Assembly (NCBI GenBank): GCA_963170055.1
Contig: CAUJGJ010000444.1
Location: 1,773,501 to 1,837,500, forward strand
DNA: 64,000 nucleotides
Direction of reading: 5' to 3'
Source: Halisarca cf. caerulea
Lineage: Eukaryota > Porifera > Demospongiae > Chondrillida > Halisarcidae
The notes under the pieces are model-generated. The model had not been told where the DNA came from and did not search any database. It saw nothing but the letters and a program-made list of their open reading frames with translations. Of the stretch, positions 1-11,891 are shown in pieces. Each line of letters starts with the position of its first letter. Position 1 is the stretch's first letter. The position numbers were made by a program, and so were the translations under genes.

Positions 1-15
1 TGTAACGTTTTAAAC

Positions 16-36
16 TTAACTTTCTTAGAAAGTTAA
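16..36. repeat. Dyad 1: 10-bp inverted repeat around one base
   Basis: Arms TTAACTTTCT (16-25) and AGAAAGTTAA (27-36) are exact reverse complements around a single central T at position 26. The same dyad recurs at this place in most of the 440 monomers. Types with 23 T to A, 32 G to T or 35 A to C/T each lose one or two pairs, and I saw no compensating change in the opposite arm. One copy (62751) has the central T changed to A, which leaves the arms intact. Such a dyad could extrude as a small cruciform or bind a dimeric protein; both are inference. Confidence 0.95.
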
Positions 37-66
37 AATTAGTATTTGATTTGTCATATCTTAGGA

Positions 67-90
67 ACTTTGCCAATTTTTCACTTTGCC
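67..90 (+). repeat. Internal direct repeat of ACTTTGCC at 16-bp spacing
   Basis: ACTTTGCC occurs at 67-74 and again at 83-90, each followed by an AATTTT run. The monomer therefore contains an imperfect 16-bp internal duplication. The downstream copy is the more constant one. The upstream copy is altered in the AACATTACC, TGCAAA, TGCCGA and TGCTGA types. CTTTG also appears near 121-124 and across the monomer junction, so the repeat may have grown from a shorter CTTT-rich element; that origin is speculative. Confidence 0.85.
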
Positions 91-96
91 TAATTT

Positions 97-118
97 TAAA
101 GTTATGTTTCTAACTTTA
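97..118. repeat. Dyad 2: 8-bp inverted repeat with 6-base loop
   Basis: Arms TAAAGTTA (97-104) and TAACTTTA (111-118) are exact reverse complements separated by TGTTTC. The right arm is nearly constant across the array. The left arm is one of the most variable boxes of the monomer: AACTTA, TAGTTG, TAATTG and TTAAGTTA forms each break one or more pairs. Pairing is therefore perfect in only part of the monomers. Confidence 0.93.
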
Positions 119-3100
119 TCTTTGCGATAAATATTATTGAAACTTTGTAACGTTTTAAACTTAACTTTCTTAGAAAGTTAAAATTAGTATTTGATTTGTC
201 ATATCTTAGGAACTTTGCCAATTTTTCACTTTGCCTAATTTTAAAGTTATGTTTCTAACTTTATCTTTGCGATAAATATTATTTAAACTTTTTAACGTTT
301 TAAACTTAACTTTCTTAGAAAGTTAAAAGTAGTAGTTCATTTGTCATATCTTAGGAACTTTGCCAATTTTTCACTTTGCCTAATTTTAAAGTTATGTTTC
401 TAACTTTATCTTTGCGATAAATATTATTTAAACTTTGTAACATTTTAAACTTAACTTTCTTAGAAAGTTAAAATTAGTAGTTCATTTGTCATATCTTAGA
501 AACTTTGCCAATTTTTCACTTTGCCTAATTTTAAAGTTATGTTTCTAACTTTATCTTTGCGATAAATATTATTGAAACTTTGTAACGTTTTAAACTTAAC
601 TTTCTTAGAAAGTTAAAATTAGTATTTGATTTGTCATATCATAGGAACTTTGCCAATTTTTCACTTTGCCTAATTTTAAAGTTATGTTTCTAACTTTATC
701 TTTGCGATAAATATTATTTAAACTTTGTAACGTTTTAAACTTAACTTTCTTAGAAAGTTAAAATTAGTATTTGATTTGTCATATCTTAGGAACTTTGCCA
801 ATTTTTCACTTTGCCTAATTTTAAAGTTATGTTTCTAACTTTTTCTTTGCGATAAATATTATTTAAACTTTTTAACGTTTTAAACTTAACTTTCTTAGAA
901 AGTTAAAATTAGTATTTGATTTGTCATATCTTAGAAACTTTGCCAATTTTTCACTTTGCCTAATTTTAAAGTTATGTTTCTAACTTTATCTTTGCGATAA
1001 ATATTATTTAAACTTTGTAACATTTTAAACTTAACTTTCTTAGAAAGTTAAAATTAGTAGTTCATTTGTCATATCTTAGAAACTTTGCCAATTTTTCACT
1101 TTGCCTAATTTTAAAGTTATGTTTCTAACTTTATCTTTGCGATAAATATTATTGAAACTTTGTAACGTTTTAAACTTAACTTTCTTAGAAAGTTAAAATT
1201 AGTATTTGATTTGTCATATCATAGGAACTTTGCCAATTTTTCACTTTGCCTAATTTTAAAGTTATGTTTCTAACTTTATCTTTGCGATAAATATTATTTA
1301 AAGTTTGTAACGTTTTAAACTTAACTTACTTAGAAAGTTAAAATTAGTAGTTCATTTGTCATATCATAGGAACTTTGCCAATTTTTCACTTTGCCTAATT
1401 TTAAAGTTATGTTTCTAACTTTATCTTTGCGATAAATATTATTTAAACTTTGTAACGTTTTAAACTTAACTTTCTTAGAAAGTTAAAATTAGTATTTGAT
1501 TTGTCATATCTTAGGAACTTTGCCAATTTTTCACTTTGCCTAATTTTAAAGTTATGTTTCTAACTTTATCTTTGCGATAAATATTATTGAAACTTTGTAA
1601 CGTTTTAAACTTAACTTTCTTAGAAAGTTAAAATTAGTATTTGATTTGTCATATCTTAGGAACTTTGCCAATTTTTCACTTTGCCTAATTTTAAAGTTAT
1701 GTTTCTAACTTTATCTTTGCGATAAATATTATTTAAACTTTTTAACGTTTTAAACTTAACTTTCTTAGAAAGTTAAAATTAGTATTTGATTTGTCATATC
1801 TTAGAAACTTTGCCAATTTTTCACTTTGCCTAATTTTAAAGTTATGTTTCTAACTTTATCTTTGCGATAAATATTATTTAAAGTTTGTAACGTTTTAAAC
1901 TTAACTTACTTAGAAAGTTAAAATTAGTATTTGATTTGTCATATCTTAGGAACTTTGCCAATTTTTCACTTTGCCTAATTTTAAAGTTATGTTTCTAACT
2001 TTATCTTTGCGATAAATATTATTTAAAGTTTGTAACGTTTTAAACTTAACTTTCTTAGAATGTTAAAATTAGTATTTGATTTGTCATATCTTAGAAACTT
2101 TGCCAATTTTTCACTTTGCCTAATTTTAAAGTTATGTTTCTAACTTTATCTTTGCGATAAATATTATTTAAACTTTGTAACGTTTTAAACTTAACTTTCT
2201 TAGAAAGTTAAAATTAGTATTTGATTTGTCATATCTTAGAAACTTTGCCAATTTTTCACTTTGCCTAATTTTAAAGTTATGTTTCTAACTTTATCTTTGC
2301 GATAAATATTATTTAAACTTTGTAACATTTTAAACTTAACTTTCTTAGAAAGTTAAAATTAGTAGTTCATTTGTCATATCTTAGAAACTTTGCCAATTTT
2401 TCACTTTGCCTAATTTTAAAGTTATGTTTCTAACTTTATCTTTGCGATAAATATTATTGAAACTTTGTAACGTTTTAAACTTAACTTTCTTAGAAAGTTA
2501 AAATTAGTATTTGATTTGTCATATCATAGGAACTTTGCCAATTTTTCACTTTGCCTAATTTTAAAGTTATGTTTCTAACTTTATCTTTGCGATAAATATT
2601 ATTTAAACTTTGTAACGTTTTAACCTTAACTTTCTTAGAAAGTTAAAATTAGTATTTGATTTGTCATATCTTAGGAACTTTGCCAATTTTTCACTTTGCC
2701 TAATTTTAAAGTTATGTTTCTAACTTTATCTTTGCGATAAATATTATTTAAACTTTTTAACGTTTTAAACTTAACTTTCTTAGAAAGTTAAAATTAGTAT
2801 TTGATTTGTCATATCTTAGAAACTTTGCCAATTTTTCACTTTGCCTAATTTTAAAGTTATGTTTCTAACTTTATCTTTGCGATAAATATTATTTAAAGTT
2901 TGTAACGTTTTAAACTTAACTTACTTAGAAAGTTAAAATTAGTAGTTCATTTGTCATATCATAGGAACTTTGCCAATTTTTCACTTTGCCTAATTTTAAA
3001 GTTATGTTTCTAACTTTATCTTTGCGATAAATATTATTTAAACTTTGTAACGTTTTAAACTTAACTTTCTTAGAAAGTTAAAATTAGTATTTGATTTGTC

Positions 3101-4205
3101 ATATCTTAGAAACTTTGCCAATTTTTCACTTTGCCTAATTTTAAAGTTATGTTTCTAACTTTATCTTTGCGATAAATATTATTTAAACTTTGTAACGTTT
3201 TAAACTTAACTTTCTTAGAAAGTTAAAATTAGTATTTGATTTGTCATATCTTAGGAACTTTGCCAATTTTTCACTTTGCCTAATTTTAAAGTTATGTTTC
3301 TAACTTTATCTTTGCGATAAATATTATTGAAACTTTGTAACGTTTTAAACTTAACTTTCTTAGAAAGTTAAAATTAGTATTTGATTTGTCATATCTTAGG
3401 AACTTTGCCAATTTTTCACTTTGCCTAATTTTAAAGTTATGTTTCTAACTTTATCTTTGCGATAAATATTATTGAAACTTTGTAACGTTTTAAACTTAAC
3501 TTTCTTAGAAAGTTAAAATTAGTATTTGATTTGTCATATCTTAGGAACTTTGCCAATTTTTCACTTTGCCTAATTTTAAAGTTATGTTTCTAACTTTATC
3601 TTTGCGATAAATATTATTGAAACTTTGTAACGTTTTAAACTTAACTTTCTTAGAAAGTTAAAATTAGTATTTGATTTGTCATATCTTAGGAACTTTGCCA
3701 ATTTTTCACTTTGCCTAATTTTAAAGTTATGTTTCTAACTTTATCTTTGCGATAAATATTATTTAAACTTTTTAACGTTTTAAACTTAACTTTCTTAGAA
3801 AGTTAAAATTAGTATTTGATTTGTCATATCTTAGAAACTTTGCCAATTTTTCACTTTGCCTAATTTTAAAGTTATGTTTCTAACTTTTTCTTTGCGATAA
3901 ATATTATTTAAAGTTTGTAACGTTTTAAACTTAACTTACTTAGAAAGTTAAAATTAGTATTTGATTTGTCATATCTTAGGAACTTTGCCAATTTTTCACT
4001 TTGCCTAATTTTAAAGTTATGTTTCTAACTTTATCTTTGCGATAAATATTATTTAAAGTTTGTAACGTTTTAAACTTAACTTTCTTAGAAAGTTAAAATT
4101 AGTAGTTCATTTGTCATATCTTAGAAACTTTGCCAATTTTTCACTTTGCCTAATTTTATAGTTGTGTTTCTAACTTTATCTTTGCGAAAAATATTATTTA
4201 AAGTT

Positions 4206-5655
4206 TGTAACGTTTTAAACTTAACTTTCTTAGAAAGTTAAAATTAGTATTTGTTTTGTCATATCTTAGAAACTTTGCCAATTTTTCACTTTGCCTAATT
4301 TTAAAGTTATGTTTCTAACTTTATCTTTGCGATAAATATTATTGAAACTTTGTAACGTTTTAAACTTAACTTTCTTAGAAAGTTCAAATTAGTATTTGAT
4401 TTGTCATATCTTAGGAACTTTGCCAATTTTTCACTTTGCCTAATTTTAAAGTTATGTTTCTAACTTTATCTTTGCGATAAATATTATTTAAACTTTGTAA
4501 CGTTTTAAACTTAACTTTCTTAGAAAGTTAAAATTAGTATTTCATTTGTCATATCTTAGGAACATTACCAATTTTTCACTTTGCCTAATTTTGTAGTTGT
4601 GTTTCTAATTTTATCTTTGCGATAAATATTATTTAAACTTTGTAACGTTTTAAACTTAACTTTCTTAGAAAGTTAAAATTAGTATTTGATTTGTCATATC
4701 TTAGGAACTTTGCCAATTTTTCACTTTGCCTAATTTTAAAGTTATGTTTCCAACTTTATCTTTGCGATAAATATTATTTAAACTTTGTAACCTTTTAAAC
4801 TTAACTTTCTTAGAAAGTTAAAATTAGTAGTTCATTTGTCATATCTTAGAAACTTTGCCAATTTTTCACTTTGCCTAATTTTATAGTTGTGTTTCTAACT
4901 TTATCTTTGCGATAAATATTATTTAAAGTTTGTAACGTTTTAAACTTAACTTTCTTAGAAAGTTAAAATTAGTATTTGTTTTGTCATATCTTAGAAACTT
5001 TGCCAATTTTTCACTTTGCCTAATTTTAAAGTTATGTTTCTAACTTTATCTTTGCGATAAATATTATTGAAACTTTGTAACGTTTTAAACTTAACTTTCT
5101 TAGAAAGTTCAAATTAGTATTTGATTTGTCATATCTTAGGAACTTTGCCAATTTTTCACTTTGCCTAATTTTAAAGTTATGTTTCTAACTTTATCTTTGC
5201 GATAAATATTATTTAAACTTTGTAACGTTTTAAACTTAACTTTCTTAGAAAGTTAAAATTAGTATTTCATTTGTCATATCTTAGGAACATTACCAATTTT
5301 TCACTTTGCCTAATTTTGTAGTTGTGTTTCTAACTTTATCTTTGCGATAAATATTATTTAAAGTTTGTAACGTTTTAAACTTAACTTTCTTAGAAAGTTA
5401 AAATTAGTATTTGTTTTGTCATATCTTAGAAACTTTGCCAATTTTTCACTTTGCCTAATTTTAAAGTTATGTTTCTAACTTTATCTTTGCGATAAATATT
5501 ATTTAAACTTTGTAACGTTTTAAACTTAACTTTCTTAGAAAGTTAAAATTAGTATTTGATTTGTCATATCTTAGGAACTTTGCCAATTTTTCACTTTGCC
5601 TAATTTTAAAGTTATGTTTCTAACTTTATCTTTGCGATAAATATTATTTAAACTT
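4206..5655 (+). repeat. 725-bp 5-mer HOR, two copies
   Basis: Copy 1 (4206-4930) and copy 2 (4931-5655) share much of the same order of types. Both hold a TATTTGTTTT monomer (4206, 4931), then an AGTTCAAA monomer (4351, 5076), then an AACATTACC monomer with a rare TTTTGTAGTTG box (4496, 5221). Both end just before or at a TAACCTT monomer (4786, 5656). The second copy gains an extra TATTTGTTTT unit (5366), so the phase shifts by one. The GTAGTTG box is seen only here. Confidence 0.8.
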
Positions 5656-8600
5656 TGTAACCTTTTAAACTTAACTTTCTTAGAAAGTTAAAATTAGTAG
5701 TTCATTTGTCATATCTTAGAAACTTTGCCAATTTTTCACTTTGCCTAATTTTATAGTTGTGTTTCTAACTTTATCTTTGCGATAAATATTATTTAAAGTT
5801 TGTAACGTTTTAAACTTAACTTTCTTAGAAAGTTAAAATTAGTAGTTCATTTGTCATATCTTAGAAACTTTGCCAATTTTTCACTTTGCCTAATTTTAAA
5901 GTTATGTTTCTAACTTTATCTTTGCGATAAATATTATTGAAACTTTGTAACGTTTTAAACTTAACTTTCTTAGAAAGTTAAAATTAGTATTTGATTTGTC
6001 ATATGTTAGGAACTTTGCCAATTTTTCACTTTGCCTAATTTTAAAGTTATGTTTCTAACTTTATCTTTGCGATAAATATTATTGAAACTTTTTAACGTTT
6101 TAAACTTAACTTTCTTAGAAAGTTAAAATTAGTATTTGATTTGTCATATCTTAGAAACTTTGCCAATTTTTCACTTTGCCTAATTTTAAAGTTATGTTTC
6201 TAACTTTATCTTTGCGATAAATATTATTTAAAGTTTGTAACGTTTTAAACTTAACTTACTTAGAAAGTTAAAATTAGTATTTGATTTGTCATATCTTAGG
6301 AACTTTGCCAATTTTTCACTTTGCCTAATTTTAAAGTTATGTTTCTAACTTTATCTTTGCGATAAATATTATTTAAACTTTGTAACGTTTTAAACTTAAC
6401 TTTCTTAGAAAGTTAAAATTAGTATTTGTTTTGTCATATCTTAGAAACTTTGCCAATTTTTCACTTTGCCTAATTTTAAAGTTATGTTTCTAACTTTATC
6501 TTTGCGATAAATATTATTTAAACTTTGTAACGTTTTAAACTTAACTTTCTTAGAAAGTTAAAATTAGTATTTGATTTTTCATATCTTAGGAACTTTGCCA
6601 ATTTTTCACTTTGCCTAATTTTAAAGTTATGTTTCTAACTTTATCTTTGCGATAAATATTATTGAAACTTTTTAACGTTTTAAACTTAACTTTCTTAGAA
6701 AGTTAAAATTAGTATTTGATTTGTCATATCTTAGAAACTTTGCCAATTTTTCACTTTGCCTAATTTTAAAGTTATGTTTCTAACTTTATCTTTGCGATAA
6801 ATATTATTTAAAGTTTGTAACGTTTTAAACTTAACTTACTTAGAAAGTTAAAATTAGTATTTGATTTGTCATATCTTAGGAACTTTGCCAATTTTTCACT
6901 TTGCCTAATTTTAAAGTTATGTTTCTAACTTTATCTTTGCGATAAATATTATTTAAAGTTTGTAACGTTTTAAACTTAACTTTCTTAGAAAGTTAAAATT
7001 AGTATTTGTTTTGTCATATCTTAGAAACTTTGCCAATTTTTCACTTTGCCTAATTTTAAAGTTATGTTTCTAACTTTATCTTTGCGATAAATATTATTTA
7101 AACTTTGTAACGTTTTAAACTTAACTTTCTTAGAAAGTTAAAATTAGTATTTGATTTGTCATATCTTAGGAACTTTGCCAATTTTTCACTTTGCCTAATT
7201 TTAAAGTTATGTTTCTAACTTTATCTTTGCGATAAATATTATTTAAACTTTGTAACCTTTTAAACTTAACTTTCTTAGAAAGTTAAAATTAGTAGTTCAT
7301 TTGTCATATCTTAGAAACTTTGCCAATTTTTCACTTTGCCTAATTTTATAGTTGTGTTTCTAACTTTATCTTTGCGATAAATATTATTTAAAGTTTGTAA
7401 CGTTTTAAACTTAACTTTCTTAGAAAGTTAAAATTAGTAGTTCATTTGTCATATCTTAGAAACTTTGCCAATTTTTCACTTTGCCTAATTTTAAAGTTAT
7501 GTTTCTAACTTTATCTTTGCGATAAATATTATTGAAACTTTGTAACGTTTTAAACTTAACTTTCTTAGAAAGTTAAAATTAGTATTTGATTTGTCATATG
7601 TTAGGAACTTTGCCAATTTTTCACTTTGCCTAATTTTAAAGTTATGTTTCTAACTTTATCTTTGCGATAAATATTATTGAAACTTTTTAACGTTTTAAAC
7701 TTAACTTTCTTAGAAAGTTAAAATTAGTATTTGATTTGTCATATCTTAGGAACTTTGCCAATTTTTCACTTTGCCTAATTTTAAAGTTATGTTTCTAACT
7801 TTATCTTTGCGATAAATATTTTTTTAAAGTTTGTAACGTTTTAAACTTAACTTTCTTAGAAAGTTAAAATTAGTATTTGTTTTGTCATATCTTAGAAACT
7901 TTGCCAATTTTTCACTTTGCCTAATTTTAAAGTTATGTTTCTAACTTTATCTTTGCGATAAATATTATTTAAACTTTGTAACGTTTTAAACTTAACTTTC
8001 TTAGAAAGTTAAAATTAGTATTTGATTTTTCATATCTTAGGAACTTTGCCAATTTTTCTCTTTGCCTAATTTTAAAGTTATGTTTCTAACTTTATCTTTG
8101 CGATAAATATTATTTAAACTTTGTAACCTTTTAAACTTAACTTTCTTAGAAAGTTAAAATTAGTAGTTCATTTGTCATATCTTAGAAACTTTGCCAATTT
8201 TTCACTTTGCCTAATTTTATAGTTGTGTTTCTAACTTTATCTTTGCGATAAATATTATTTAAAGTTTGTAACGTTTTAAACTTAACTTTCTTAGAAAGTT
8301 AAAATTATTAGTTCATTTGTCATATCTTAGAAACTTTGCCAATTTTTCACTTTGCCTAATTTTAAAGTTATGTTTCTAACTTTATCTTTGCGATAAATAT
8401 TATTGAAACTTTGTAACGTTTTAAACTTAACTTTCTTAGAAAGTTAAAATTAGTAGTTGATTTGTCATATGTTAGGAACTTTGCCAATTTTTCACTTTGC
8501 CTAATTTTAAAGTTATGTTTCTAACTTTATCTTTGCGATAAATATTATTGAAACTTTTTAACGTTTTAAACTTAACTTTCTTAGAAAGTTAAAATTAGTA

Positions 8601-9136
8601 TTTGATTTGTCATATCTTAGAAACTTTGCCAATTTTTCACTTTGCCTAATTTTAAAGTTATGTTTCTAACTTTATCTTTGCGATAAATATTATTTAAAGT
8701 TTGTAACGTTTTAAACTTAACTTACTTAGAAAGTTAAAATTAGTATTTGATTTGTCATATCTTAGGAACTTTGCCAATTTTTCACTTTGCCTAATTTTAA
8801 AGTTATGTTTCTAACTTTATCTTTGCGATAAATATTATTTAAAGTTTGTAACGTTTTAAACTTAACTTTCTTAGAAAGTTAAAATTAGTATTTGTTTTGT
8901 CATATCTTAGAAACTTTGCCAATTTTTCACTTTGCCTAATTTTAAAGTTATGTTTCTAACTTTATCTTTGCGATAAATATTATTTAAACTTTGTAACGTT
9001 TTAAACTTAACTTTCTTAGAAAGTTAAAATTAGTATTTGATTTGTCATATCTTAGGAACTTTGCCAATTTTTCACTTTGCCTAATTTTAAAGTTATGTTT
9101 CTAACTTTATCTTTGCGATAAATATTATTTAAACTT
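5656..9136 (+). repeat. 7-mer HOR (about 1,015 bp) with 4- and 6-mer deletion forms
   Basis: The full unit is: TAACCTT monomer; GTTCAT monomer ending TTGAAACT; ATATGTTAGG monomer; TTTAACG monomer; TTACTT monomer; TATTTGTTTT monomer; plain monomer. Full copies lie at 5656-6670 and 8122-9136. Between them are a 4-mer (6671-7250, only the last four members) and a 6-mer (7251-8121, lacking the TTACTT member). ATATGTTAGG occurs only in this stretch (5946, 7541, 8412 copies). Unequal exchange inside the unit explains the shortened copies. Confidence 0.85.
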
Positions 9137-9281
9137 TGTAACCTTTTAAACTTAACTTTCTTAGAAAGTTAAAATTAGTAGTTCATTTGTCATATCTTTG
9201 AAACTTTGCCAATTTTTCACTTTGCCTAATTTTATAGTTGTGTTTCTAACTTTATCTTTGCGATAAATATTATTTAAAGTT

Positions 9282-10151
9282 TGTAACGTTTTAAACTTAA
9301 CTTTCTTAGAAAGTTAAAATTAGTAGTTCATTTGTCATATCTTAGAAACTTTGCCAATTTTTCACTTTGCCTAATTTTAAAGTTATGTTTCTAACTTTAT
9401 CTTTGCGATAAATATTATTGAAACTTTGTAACGTTTTAAACTTAACTTTCTTAGAAAGTTAAAATTAGTATTTGATTTGTCATATCTTAGGAACTTTGCC
9501 AATTTTTCACTTTGCCTAATTTTAAAGTTATGTTTCTAACTTTATCTTTGCGATAAATATTATTTAAACTTTGTAACGTTTTAAACTTAACTTTCTTAGA
9601 AAGTTAAAATTAGTATTTCATTTGTCATATCTTAGAAACTTTGCCAATTTTTCACTTTGCCTAATTTTAAAGTTATGTTTCTAACTTTATCTTTGCGATA
9701 AATATTATTTAAAGTTTGTAACGTTTTAAACTTAACTTTCTTAGAAAGTTAAAATTAGTAGTTCATTTGTCATATCTTAGAAACTTTGCCAATTTTTCAC
9801 TTTGCCTAATTTTAAAGTTATGTTTCTAACTTTATCTTTGCGATAAATATTATTGAAACTTTGTAACGTTTTAAACTTAACTTTCTTAGAAAGTTAAAAT
9901 TAGTATTTGATTTGTCATATCTTAGGAACTTTGCCAATTTTTCACTTTGCCTAATTTTAAAGTTATGTTTCTAACTTTATCTTTGCGATAAATATTATTT
10001 AAACTTTGTAACGTTTTAAACTTAACTTTCTTAGAAAGTTAAAATTAGTATTTCATTTGTCATATCTTAGAAACTTTGCCAATTTTTCACTTTGCCTAAT
10101 TTTAAAGTTATGTTTCTAACTTTATCTTTGCGATAAATATTATTTAAACTT
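9282..10151 (+). repeat. 435-bp trimer duplication
   Basis: Two consecutive trimers, 9282-9716 and 9717-10151, have the same order: a GTTCAT monomer ending TTGAAACT, a plain monomer, and a TATTTCAT monomer. They differ at the last monomer's end (AAAGT versus AAACT). Confidence 0.85.
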
Positions 10152-10731
10152 TGTAACCTTTTAAACTTAACTTTCTTAGAAAGTTAAAATTAGTAGTTCA
10201 TTTGTCATATCTTAGAAACTTTGCCAATTTTTCACTTTGCCTATTTTTATAGTTGTGTTTCTAACTTTATCTTTGCGATAAATATTATTTAAAGTTTGTA
10301 ACGTTTTAAACTTAACTTTCTTAGAAAGTTAAAATTAGTAGTTCATTTGTCATATCTTACAAACTTTGCCAATTTTTCACTTTGCCTAATTTTAAAGTTA
10401 TGTTTCTAACTTTATCTTTGCGATAAATATTATTGAAACTTTGTAACCTTTTAAACTTAACTTTCTTAGAAAGTTAAAATTAGTAGTTCATTTGTCATAT
10501 CTTAGAAACTTTGCCAATTTTTCACTTTGCCTATTTTTATAGTTGTGTTTCTAACTTTATCTTTGCGATAAATATTATTTAAAGTTTGTAACGTTTTAAA
10601 CTTAACTTTCTTAGAAAGTTAAAATTAGTAGTTCATTTGTCATATCTTAGAAACTTTGCCAATTTTTCACTTTGCCTAATTTTAAAGTTATGTTTCTAAC
10701 TTTATCTTTGCGATAAATATTATTGAAACTT
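10152..10731 (+). repeat. 290-bp dimer duplication
   Basis: Dimers 10152-10441 and 10442-10731 each hold a TAACCTT monomer with the rare CTATTTTTATAGTTG box, followed by a GTTCAT monomer ending TTGAAACT. The CTATTTTTA change is seen only in these two copies, so the duplication is recent relative to the rest. Confidence 0.88.
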
Positions 10732-10876
10732 TGTAACGTTTTAAACTTAACTTTCTTAGAAAGTTAAAATTAGTATTTGATTTGTCATATCTTAGGAACT
10801 TTGCCAATTTTTCACTTTGCCTAATTTTAAAGTTATGTTTCTAACTTTATCTTTGCGATAAATATTATTTAAAGTT

Positions 10877-11020
10877 TGTAACGTTTTACACTTAACTTTC
10901 TTAGAAAGTTAAAATAGTATTTGATTTGTCATATCTTAGGAACTTTGCCAATTTTTCACTTTGCCTAATTTTAAAGTTATGTTTCTAACTTTATCTTTGC
11001 GATAAATATTATTTAAACTT
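10877..11020 (+). repeat. 144-bp monomer with one-base deletion
   Basis: This copy lacks one T in the AAAATTAGTA stretch (it reads AAAATAGTA) and also has TTTTACACTT in place of TTTTAAACTT. It sits at the change from the TAACCTT-type domain to one with many 146-bp monomers. Confidence 0.9.
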
Positions 11021-11891
11021 TGTAATGTTTTAAACTTAACTTACTTAGAAATTTAAAATTAGTAGTTCAATTGTCATATTATAGGAACTTTGCCAATTTT
11101 TCACTTTGCCTAATTTTAAAGTTATGTTTCTAACTTTATCTTTGCGATAAATATTATTTAAACTTTGTAACGTTTTAAACTTAACTTTCTTAGAAAGTTA
11201 AAATTAGTATTTGATTTGTCATATCTTAGAAACTTTGCCAATTTTTCACTTTGCCTAATTTTAAAGTTATGTTTCTAACTTTATCTTTGCGAAAAATATT
11301 ATTTAAACTTTGTAACGTTTAAAACTTAACTTTCTTAGAAAGTTAAAATTAGTATTTGATTTGTCATATCTTAGAAACTTTGCCGATTTTTCACTTTGCC
11401 TAATTTTTAAAGTTATGTTTCTAACTTTATCTTTGCGATAAATATTATTTAAAGTTTGTAACGTTTTAAACTTAACTTTCTTAGAAAGTTAAAATTAGTA
11501 GTTCATTTGTCATATCTTAGGAACTTTGCCAATTTTTCACTTTGCCTAATTTTAAAGTTATGTTTCTAACTTTATCTTTGCGATAAATATTATTTAAACT
11601 TTGTAACGTTTTAAACTTAACTTTCTTAGAAAGTTTAAATTAGTATTTGATTTGTCATATCTTAGGAACTTTGCCAATTTTTCACTTTGCCTAATTTTAA
11701 AGTTATGTTTCTAACTTTATCTTTGCGATAAATATTATTTAAAGTTTGTAACGTTTTAAACTTAACTTTCTTAGAAAGTTAAAATTAGTATTTGATTTGT
11801 CATATCTTAGAAACTTTGCCAATTTTTCACTTTGCCTAATTTTAAAGTTATGTTTCTAACTTTATCTTTGCGAAAAATATTATTTAAACTT

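Larger units (their letters stand above)
1..145 (+). repeat. Reference monomer of the satellite
   Basis: This first copy serves as the coordinate frame for the other entries (monomer positions 1-145). It is about 23% G+C, with only two CpGs, at positions 6-7 (in TAACGTT) and 125-126 (in TTGCGAT). The common changes against it are: position 2 G to T; 7 G to A, C or T; 23 T to A; 32 G to T; 35 A to C or T; 39 T to G; the 44-49 box (TATTTGA, GTTCA, TATTTCA or GTTTGA forms); 61 T to A; 65 G to A; AACTTTG to AACATTA near 67-72; a box at 97-104 (AAAGTTA, TAGTTG, AACTTA, TAATTG forms); 139 T to G; and the last bases AACT, AAGT or AGGT. The start point is arbitrary, as in any tandem repeat. Confidence 0.95.
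1..4205 (+). repeat. Array domain A: loose 4-, 7- and 9-monomer spacing
   Basis: Twenty-nine monomers. Marker types recur with mixed spacing. TAACATT monomers (position 7 G to A) start at 436, 1016 and 2321, that is 4 and 9 units apart. Monomers with the TTACTT change start at 1306, 1886, 2901 and 3916, spaced 580, 1015 and 1015 bp (4, 7 and 7 units). The TTTAACG type (position 2 G to T) starts at 291, 871, 1741, 2756 and 3771. Each usually precedes a marked monomer. The order TTTAACG, then TTACTT, is kept from 1741 onward, which suggests a 7-mer of about 1,015 bp blurred by gain and loss of single units. Confidence 0.75.

Noticed and set aside
98..110. Yeast-type ARS consensus around GTTATGTTTC
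   Set aside because: It mismatches the 11-bp consensus at two positions and there is no reason to place the organism among budding yeasts.
1..145. CENP-B box
   Set aside because: The mammalian box needs a TTCG...CGGG-type core. The only CpGs are in TAACGTT and TTGCGAT contexts and no CGGG is present in the monomer.
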